This document shows, piece after piece, positions 58,105 through 64,000 of a stretch of DNA of 64,000 nt. Numbering within the stretch: the first letter of the stretch is position 1; each line of letters opens with the position of its first letter. Below the pieces are notes generated by a model. It did not search any database. It worked only from the letters and a program-made list of their open reading frames with translations, and was not told the origin of the DNA. A program made the translations under genes and the position numbers. Source of the DNA: Microbacterium natoriense (GTDB taxonomy: Bacteria > Actinomycetota > Actinomycetes > Actinomycetales > Microbacteriaceae); assembly GCF_030816295.1 (NCBI RefSeq), contig NZ_JAUSXV010000001.1, forward strand, positions 3,906,001 to 3,970,000, given 5' to 3'.

Positions 58105-59322
58105 CTAGCTCCTCACTGCATCGCCGCGCACCGCGCGGACCGTGCTGTCCTCCAGCCTACGGATTCCGCGGTCGACCGCGGTTCGCATTGCACGCGCGGC
58201 GGCATCCGCTTCTCCGAGCACCTGGGCGATCTGTTCCGACGAGCGCCCGTCGCGCACCGCCCAGGCGGCGATCGCGGATGCCGCGGCATCCCCTCGGTCA
58301 CCAGAGGCGAGCGCGTTCGCGAGCACCGGGACGATGCGCACCGGCAGTTTGTGAGCACCGTCCAACGCGATCTGCGCGAGCCGGTGGCGGATGCGCGGAT
58401 TCGCGAACCGCGCGCGGGTGGCGGCGATCGCCTCGTCGATCTCCCCGCGCGGCAGCTCACAACTCGCGGCGGCGCTCTGCCAGTAGTCCTCGACGAGTTC
58501 GCGCAGTTCGGGGTCGGCGAAAGCGCCCGCGACGTCGTCGAAGCCGCGGAGCAGCCCCTGGTACGCCAGCAGCGAGTGCGCGCCGTTGAGGATGCGGAGC
58601 TTGCGCTGCTCGAAGGGCGCGAGATCGCGGGTCGTGCGCACCCCGACCTGATCCCAGGCCGGTCGGGGACCGACGAAGCCCTCCTCGATCACCCACTCGG
58701 AGAAGGGCTCCGTCACGACGGTCCCGTGATCGCGGATGCCGGCGATGCGCTCGACCTCGTCGATGTCGGCATCCGTGGTCCGGGGAGTGATCCTGTCGAC
58801 CATAGAAGAGAGGAAGACGACGTTGTCGTCGATCCAGTCGGCCAGGCGGTGATCGATCGCCATCGCGGCGTCGAACACCACGGCGCGCGTGATGCCGCCG
58901 TTGTCGGACAGGTTGTCGCAGCTGATGACGGTGAGCGCTCCCCCGCCCGCAGTCCTCCTCGCCTGCAGGCCCCGCGCGATGCGCGTCGCAGCTGTGCCGT
59001 CGCGGTAGCCGGCCTCGGTGATCGTGAGGGTGAGGATGTGGGTGTCGGGGTCGGCCATGGTCGTCTGCCAGGCGTGGGCGTCGGCCCCGTCGTGGACGGA
59101 GCGGATGCTGCGCACCTCGCTGATCTCGTCGCCGTCGGCCGCTCGGGTGATGAGTGTGTACGTCCCGCCGCGAGCCTCGAGCAGACGGGCCTGCGTGGCC
59201 GATCGCCCGGTGAAGGCGGCGATCCGCCACGGTTCCCCCACTGCGCCGGCGCGGTCGGTGTACCAGGCCTGATGAGCCCGGTGGAAGGCGCCGACGCCCA
59301 GGTGCGCGATGGTCGGTGGCAT
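58105..59322 (-). CDS. mannitol dehydrogenase-family protein, probable fructuronate reductase
   Basis: 405 residues. N-terminal IAHLGVGAFHRAHQAWYTD is the NAD-binding start of the UxuB/MtlD family, and the C-terminal domain holds ILNGAHSLLAYQGLLRG with catalytic-type Asn and His. Next to uronate isomerase, the natural reaction is D-fructuronate to D-mannonate. GAGGAG precedes the ATG. Mannitol dehydrogenases cannot be excluded by motif alone. Confidence 0.87.
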   Translation of the reverse strand: MPPTIAHLGVGAFHRAHQAWYTDRAGAVGEPWRIAAFTGRSATQARLLEARGGTYTLITRAADGDEISEVRSIRSVHDGADAHAWQTTMADPDTHILTLTITEAGYRDGTAATRIARGLQARRTAGGGALTVISCDNLSDNGGITRAVVFDAAMAIDHRLADWIDDNVVFLSSMVDRITPRTTDADIDEVERIAGIRDHGTVVTEPFSEWVIEEGFVGPRPAWDQVGVRTTRDLAPFEQRKLRILNGAHSLLAYQGLLRGFDDVAGAFADPELRELVEDYWQSAAASCELPRGEIDEAIAATRARFANPRIRHRLAQIALDGAHKLPVRIVPVLANALASGDRGDAAASAIAAWAVRDGRSSEQIAQVLGEADAAARAMRTAVDRGIRRLEDSTVRAVRGDAVRS

Positions 59323-59371
59323 GCGGTCTCCTCATCTCAGCGCCGACGGCGTCGTCGGCACACGACATTCT

Positions 59372-59389
59372 ATGGCAAACGGTTGCCAT
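59372..59389. promoter_or_regulatory. LacI-type operator 3
   Basis: ATGGCAAACGGTTGCCAT, an 18-bp near-palindrome (one mismatched pair) in the 134-bp gap between the divergent uxuB-like and uxaC genes, well placed to repress both. Confidence 0.85.
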
Positions 59390-59456
59390 ATCGGAGGGAA
59401 TGACGGTACGGTCGACTCAGGGACCACGCATCCCCGCACGACCGCAGAAGGACATC

Positions 59457-60869
59457 ATGCCGACCACGAAGATGCATCCGGATCGGCTGTTCCCCAGCGA
59501 TCCCGCCACCCGCGACATCGCCCGCGAGCTCTACGCCGCGGTCGCCGACGCGCCGATCTGCTCGCCGCACGGCCACGTACCGGCATCCCTGCTCGCCGAC
59601 AACGAGCCCTTTGCCTCGCCCACCGAGCTGCTCATCACGGGCGACCACTATGTGACGCGGGTCCTGCACGGCGCCGGCATCCCCCTCAGCACTGTGCAGG
59701 CGCCGGCGGGAGAGCCGGCTGTCGACCCCCGCGAGGCCTGGCGCGTGCTCGCCGCGCACTGGCATCTGTTCCGCGCGACACCGGTGCAGTACTGGCTGGA
59801 GTACCAGCTCGGCGAGGTGTTCGGCGTGACGACCCGTCTCTCCGCCGAGACCGCCGACGCCGTGTACGACGAGGTCGACGAGAAGCTGAGGGACGAGGCG
59901 TTCCGCCCTCGCGCCCTGTTCGAGCGCTTCGGCGTCGACGTGCTCGCGACGACGGACGATCCGGCCGATGACCTCGCCGCCCACCGCGCGCTCGCGGCCG
60001 ATCCGAGCTTCGCGGGTCGCGTGCTGCCGACCTTCCGCGCCGACCGTGTCATGGATCCGTCGGCCCCCGGCTGGCTCGCCGCCGTCGACCGACTGGCCGC
60101 GGCATCCGGAATCCCCTGTGACACCTATGAGGGCCTGCTCGCCGCGCTCCGCGCACGCCGCGCGTTCTTCCGCTCCGTAGGCGGAACGTCGAGCGACACC
60201 GGTGTGCCCGACGCCTGGGCGATCCCCCTCGACCCGGCGGAGGCTGCTCGCATCCATCACGCCGCCTTCCGCGGGCGCGCCACGGCGGCCGAGGGCGTGG
60301 CGTATCGACGCGACATCCTGTATCGCTTGATCGAGATGGCAGCGGATGACGGCATGGTGATGCAGCTGCATCCGGGCGTGCACCGCAACCACCACGCGCC
60401 GACCCTCGCCAGGCACGGAGCGGACACCGGCCACGATATGCCTCTGCCGACCGGGTTCACCGAGCCGCTGCGGCAGGCGCTGAACGACTTCGGCACGGGC
60501 ACGGCTCTGCGGCTCGTGCTCTTCACGGTCGACGAGACCGCGTTCTCCCGCGAGCTCGCACCTCTCGCCGGTTTCTACCCGAGCGTGTACGTCGGGGCCC
60601 CGTGGTGGTTCCTCGACACCCCCGACGCCATGGAGCGCTACCGCCGCGCGATCACCGACAGCGCCGGTTTCGCGAAGACCTCGGGCTTCATCGACGACAC
60701 CAGGGCGTTCTGCTCGATCCCCGCGCGGCACGACATGGCCCGGAGAGCGGATGCCTCGTATCTCGCGTCGCTCGTCGCCACGCATCGCCTCACCGAGGCG
60801 GATGCCGCGGAGATCGCCGTCGAACTCGTGAGCCGGATCCCCTACGACACCTTCCGCATCCCGCGCTGA
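59457..60869 (+). CDS. uxaC: uronate isomerase
   Basis: 470 residues; converts D-glucuronate to D-fructuronate (or galacturonate to tagaturonate). Amidohydrolase-like metal site HGHVPASLLADN near residue 39, then MVMQLHPGVHRNHH and the C-terminal VSRIPYDTF of UxaC. GAAGGA precedes the ATG. Divergent from the fructuronate-reductase-like gene, which would take its product. Confidence 0.95.
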   Translation: MPTTKMHPDRLFPSDPATRDIARELYAAVADAPICSPHGHVPASLLADNEPFASPTELLITGDHYVTRVLHGAGIPLSTVQAPAGEPAVDPREAWRVLAAHWHLFRATPVQYWLEYQLGEVFGVTTRLSAETADAVYDEVDEKLRDEAFRPRALFERFGVDVLATTDDPADDLAAHRALAADPSFAGRVLPTFRADRVMDPSAPGWLAAVDRLAAASGIPCDTYEGLLAALRARRAFFRSVGGTSSDTGVPDAWAIPLDPAEAARIHHAAFRGRATAAEGVAYRRDILYRLIEMAADDGMVMQLHPGVHRNHHAPTLARHGADTGHDMPLPTGFTEPLRQALNDFGTGTALRLVLFTVDETAFSRELAPLAGFYPSVYVGAPWWFLDTPDAMERYRRAITDSAGFAKTSGFIDDTRAFCSIPARHDMARRADASYLASLVATHRLTEADAAEIAVELVSRIPYDTFRIPR

Positions 60870-60943
60870 GCCGCGTGGCCCGCGGCCGTGCGTGGCGGGT
60901 GCGCGGCCGAGCGTGCGCGAAGATGCCGTCCCCGAATGAAATG

Positions 60944-61057
60944 GCGACCACAACGCGCACCCCGATACCAGCATCCGATCGCTCTGCCCGAAATCCTGCT
61001 CGGGGTGCGCATCAATGCCGCTCGCCGCGCCCGAAGGCGACCACAACACGCACCTCG
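60944..61057. repeat. two family B dispersed repeats
   Basis: 60944-60964 and 61037-61057 are close copies of 38673-38693 (GCGACCACAAC core). Between them CGGGGTGCGCAT (from 60997) is an inverted partial copy, so the unit is palindromic. The stretch 60870-61134 has no gene. Confidence 0.75.
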
Positions 61058-61093
61058 GTGCCGTGCCAATGCCGCACCGGAGCGAGCGCACAG

Positions 61094-61124
61094 AGGCGCC
61101 GGGCGAGAGCCTCGCCCGGCGCCT
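61094..61124 (-). terminator. terminator of the second PL6 gene
   Basis: Perfect 14-base stem AGGCGCCGGGCGAG/CTCGCCCGGCGCCT with a three-base loop, ten bases beyond the stop of the minus-strand lyase gene. Confidence 0.88.
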
Positions 61125-61134
61125 CCACCTCAGG

Positions 61135-63069
61135 TCAGGGCGCGGTCGGGCCGACCTTCGCCGTCGTCAGCGGGGCACGGGTGGCCGCGTTGCTTGTCAC
61201 CTCGTGCGCACCGACGTCGTAGACGCCTGCCCGCTGGCGGCCCTCGATGTCATCCGTCACCCAGGTGCCGTGGTCGGTCATGAAAGCCGCATTCACGGCG
61301 GGGCTCGACGAGCCGATCTTCCACACGCCCGCCGCGTCCTGCGCGAGCTGCGGATTCACCCGCGTGTAGCCCACGGTGGGGATGTTGCCATTGGCAGCCG
61401 AACCCCACAGGATGTTGCCGCGCCAGTAGAAGTCCTGCATGAGCGGGACATCGGCGAGCTTGTTGGTGCTGCCCTGGAAGATGTTGTCGACGATCGTCAC
61501 GTTCCGCGGCTCGACCGTGCGGTGCGTCTCGCCTGCCAGGCCGTTGACGTTGTTCACCACGGTGTTCAGACCGATGCGGATGCGGTCGGGAGCGTCGTAC
61601 TGCTTGCGCGATTCGGTGCTCTCTCCCACGAAGTGGTCGCGCACCGTGCCGGAGCCGACGACGATCGCACCGTCGATGTTGCTGATGCCGCTCACGTAGT
61701 TGTTCATGATGACGTGGTCGTTGCCGTAGATGCGGATGCCGTTGTCGCCGTTCAGGATGTAGTTCGACAGCACCTTGTTGTTGTTGCCGTGACGCAGCAC
61801 GATGCCGCCCTTGCTGTTGCGGATCGTGTTGTACCTGATGGTGTGACCGCTGGATTTGACCGAGATCGCCTCGGGGTCGCCGTCGGCGTCCTCGAACAGG
61901 TTGTACTCCACGATCGCGCCTCCGCTGGAGAGCGCCTTCGGGCTGGTGCCGAGCCGGATCGACTCGCCGCCGTTGCTACCCGCGAAGGTCTGGTCGGAGA
62001 AGTAGTTGTGGTGGATGTGCGAGTTCTTCGCGACGGTGTCGGTGCCCGGCCCCTCGATGCCGAGGTAGACGCCGATCGTGCTCTTGCCGTGGAACCAGTT
62101 GTACGCGACCTCCGAATCGTCCGAGCGGACGATCAGGTTGTGCTCGGCCGACTGGGCGAAGACGAACTCGTTGCGGATGAAGTCCACCGCCTTGCTGCTC
62201 GAGCCCACGTCGATCGTCGTCGACTGGGTGAATTTGAACCCCTGGATGCTGACGTCGTGCACGCCGGAGAAGGAGAAGCTCGATGATCCGGTCAGCGTCA
62301 CGCCGCCGACGGTCTCGGCCTTGATGGTCACCGGTTCGGATGAGGTCCCCGAAGCGCTGGAGCCGAGACTCACCGCCGAGGAGACGCTATAGCTGCCGTT
62401 CTTCAGCACGATCGTGTCACCGGCATCGGAGTTGTTGATCGCGCTCTGCAGCGCCGAGATCGAGGTGACTGTGGTGGTCTGGCCGGTGCTGCCGCCCGGC
62501 GTGCCCGGCGTGCCGTAGATCTGGACCTCCCACAGCGAGTAGCCGTAAGCGGTGCCGCGCGCGGTGCCGTGGATCCGCAGGTAGCGGCCGGTGCCGCTCA
62601 GGCCCGTGATGTCGTCGGTGCCGCCGTTGCCCGCAGTCTCGTCCTTGAGCGTGGTCCAGTTCGTGCCGTCGGCCGAGATCTGCACGGTGTACTTCGACGC
62701 GTACGCCGCTTCCCAGTTCAGCAGCACGCGTGAGACCGTCGCCCCCTCGCCGAGATCGACGGTGATCCACTGGGGGTCGACGCCCTCTTGGCTGGCCCAG
62801 CGCGTGGTCGAGGATCCGTCCACCGCGGCGGATGCCGGAAACGCGGACGTCTCCAGCGAGGATGCCGTCACCGGACGCCCCTGCGAGATGAGCGCGTCGG
62901 CGAGCGGTCCGACTTCCGCGGCGATCAGCGGACCCGCCTGCCCGGACGGAAGCGCGGGCGCGGCGGATTGCGGGGCAATCTCGGCGGCGCTCGCGGCAGC
63001 CGGCACGCAGGTCAGCGCGAGAGTCGCGGCGGCGAGCACCGCGATGGCCCGATGTGTGGTCTTCATCAT
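61135..63069 (-). CDS. secreted PL6 lyase with N-terminal F5/8 type C (CBM32-like) domain
   Basis: About 644 residues. Sec signal peptide (MMKTTHRAIAVLAAATLALT, cleavage near AAASAA), then a discoidin-type carbohydrate-binding domain at about 55-185 (RPVTASSLETSAFPASAAVD, SVSRVLLNW-like strand, YSLWEVQIYG), a Gly/Thr linker, and a PL6 beta-helix with DPEAISVKSSGHTIRYNTI and GIVLRHGN. The catalytic part closely resembles the other PL6 protein here (55503-56984), suggesting paralogy. Alternative starts are at 63066 and 63087. Confidence 0.9.
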   Translation of the reverse strand: MMKTTHRAIAVLAAATLALTCVPAAASAAEIAPQSAAPALPSGQAGPLIAAEVGPLADALISQGRPVTASSLETSAFPASAAVDGSSTTRWASQEGVDPQWITVDLGEGATVSRVLLNWEAAYASKYTVQISADGTNWTTLKDETAGNGGTDDITGLSGTGRYLRIHGTARGTAYGYSLWEVQIYGTPGTPGGSTGQTTTVTSISALQSAINNSDAGDTIVLKNGSYSVSSAVSLGSSASGTSSEPVTIKAETVGGVTLTGSSSFSFSGVHDVSIQGFKFTQSTTIDVGSSSKAVDFIRNEFVFAQSAEHNLIVRSDDSEVAYNWFHGKSTIGVYLGIEGPGTDTVAKNSHIHHNYFSDQTFAGSNGGESIRLGTSPKALSSGGAIVEYNLFEDADGDPEAISVKSSGHTIRYNTIRNSKGGIVLRHGNNNKVLSNYILNGDNGIRIYGNDHVIMNNYVSGISNIDGAIVVGSGTVRDHFVGESTESRKQYDAPDRIRIGLNTVVNNVNGLAGETHRTVEPRNVTIVDNIFQGSTNKLADVPLMQDFYWRGNILWGSAANGNIPTVGYTRVNPQLAQDAAGVWKIGSSSPAVNAAFMTDHGTWVTDDIEGRQRAGVYDVGAHEVTSNAATRAPLTTAKVGPTAP

Positions 63070-63116
63070 GCAGTTTCCGATCTTCATTGATGGGGGTAGG
63101 GGTTGCTGCGTCAGGA

Positions 63117-64000
63117 TCACGGTGTGACCGTGATGTTCGTGAGCCCGTTCACGGCGCCGGTCACGGTGTTCGAGGCATAGACCTTGTTGGGGTTGCCGGA
63201 GCACTTCGACGTCGAGGAGACGAACACGGCGTAGCCGCCGACGTCGCCGAGGTCGGAGTCGTTGCCGCGCCAGATGTTGCCGCATCCGTACCCGGTCAGC
63301 GGATTGTGCGTCTCATAGCCGTTCGCGAACGTGCCGGGCGAGGAGAACGTTCCGGTGTTGTCCTCGAAGAGATACCCGTTTCCCTTCACGTCGATCCAGG
63401 AGTCTGCCGAGTTCTGACCGGAGAGCCCGGTGCCGTCGAAGCTGTTGCCGCGCACGACTCCGCCCTCGGTGCCCTCTTTGATGTCGATGTGCTCGGCGGC
63501 GATGCCGGGCCCGAAGGCGTTGCCGATGACCTGCACCCGATCGGAGCGATCGCGCCCTGAGGAATCGGCGTAGCAGGTGAAGTTCGAGTTCGCCGAGCCG
63601 AGGTAGAGGCCCTCACCGTAGCCAGGCTGAGCGAGTCCGGTGCGTGTGATCTCGGAGTTCTTGATGACCCCGTCGGCCGAGGACTTCCGGAAGTGCACGC
63701 CTTCGTCTTCGATGTCGCGCACGAGCACGCCGTCGATCGTGACGTGCGTCGCGGTGTCGAGCACGATGCCCTTCTTAGCGTCGGCGACCGTGAGCCCGGT
63801 GATATTCCAGTACGAGGCGCCGTAGAGCCAGAGCCCGTACCCCGAGTCCCAGCCGTCTCCCGGGTGCGGGCATCCGTTCAGGGTTCCGCTGGGGCCGTCG
63901 TTCGTGATGATGGCGGTGCGAGGGCCGGTGATCGTGATCGGAGCGGATGCCGTGCCCGGCGTCGTCGCGACGAAGCTGCCCTGGTAGGTGCCGGGGGCGA
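63117..64000 (-). CDS. right-handed beta-helix (pectate-lyase-like) protein, partial
   Basis: The C-terminal 294 residues; the start lies beyond the right edge. The open frame reads TTPGTASAPITITGPRTA, YWNITGLTVADAKKGIVLD, then SWIDVKGNGYLFEDNTG, a typical parallel beta-helix ladder, with a Cys-rich end (CGNIWRGND, TSKCSGN). It lies 47 bp upstream of the second PL6 gene on the same strand, so they are probably co-transcribed and secreted together. Family (PL9-like or other) cannot be fixed from this part. Confidence 0.8.
   Translation of the reverse strand, partial: APGTYQGSFVATTPGTASAPITITGPRTAIITNDGPSGTLNGCPHPGDGWDSGYGLWLYGASYWNITGLTVADAKKGIVLDTATHVTIDGVLVRDIEDEGVHFRKSSADGVIKNSEITRTGLAQPGYGEGLYLGSANSNFTCYADSSGRDRSDRVQVIGNAFGPGIAAEHIDIKEGTEGGVVRGNSFDGTGLSGQNSADSWIDVKGNGYLFEDNTGTFSSPGTFANGYETHNPLTGYGCGNIWRGNDSDLGDVGGYAVFVSSTSKCSGNPNKVYASNTVTGAVNGLTNITVTP

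Noticed and set aside
57175..59403. 742-codon plus-strand frame opposite the LacI-2 and uxuB-like genes
   Set aside because: Antisense shadow with biased composition. The minus-strand genes are well supported.

Overview
The window is GC-rich actinobacterial chromosome. The likeliest source is Microbacterium or a close relative in Microbacteriaceae. That is inference, from the very frequent GGATGCCG/GGCATCC words, the regulator-cydABDC order, frequent GTG/TTG starts and many 1-14 bp start/stop overlaps. No rRNA, origin or CRISPR array was seen.

Layout. 0.1-5.8 kb: an iron-siderophore uptake operon (binding lipoprotein, two FecCD permeases, a frameshifted ATPase, a siderophore-interacting reductase) behind a DtxR/IdeR-like box, then NIPSNAP and VOC genes. 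5.9-15.2 kb: a genomic island in the 3' end of tRNA-Ser(CGA), marked by a 28-bp direct repeat at both ends and the C-terminal remnant of a tyrosine integrase. It carries an IS5-like transposase, an excisionase-like HTH protein, an orphan VbhA-like protein, membrane proteins, an unrecognised soluble/4-TM gene pair, and three secreted proteins under a duplicated 57-bp upstream element. 15.4-21.8 kb: cytochrome bd oxidase with its assembly transporter and a Cys-rich regulator. 21.9-28 kb: radA, small housekeeping genes and clpC. 28.2-36.5 kb: a defence-like block with a membrane-embedded alpha/beta hydrolase, a broken VapBC-type pair, and a three-gene restriction-modification operon with a divergent XRE regulator. 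36.5-46.7 kb: a lipoprotein, a frameshifted dicarboxylate symporter, a CPA1 antiporter, a phosphoribosyltransferase, a flavin oxidoreductase, a DUF559-like nuclease, pheA and pgm. 46.8-64 kb: a polysaccharide/uronate locus with glycerate kinase, two LacI regulators, a 2-hydroxyacid dehydrogenase, a sugar ABC importer, a tyrosine phosphatase, an alpha-L-fucosidase, two PL6 lyases, a fructuronate-reductase-like enzyme, uronate isomerase and a partial beta-helix protein running off the right edge.

How it works together. The right-hand locus looks like a regulon: three near-palindromic operators of the form GGCAAnCGnTTGCC lie before the LacI/glycerate kinase unit, before the importer operon, and between uxaC and the uxuB-like gene. 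Secreted lyases would cut a uronic-acid polymer, the importer would take up fragments, and the fucosidase and uronate enzymes would feed central metabolism.

The best candidates for something undescribed are in the island (a secreted beta-rich protein translationally coupled to a lipoprotein; a peptidase fused to a seven-repeat propeller; a soluble/4-TM operon) and in the defence-like block (multi-TM lipase; two non-equivalent methylase subunits with a GIY-YIG helicase). Four genes are disrupted by a frameshift or stop. Only the iron ATPase and the symporter look like possible sequence errors.
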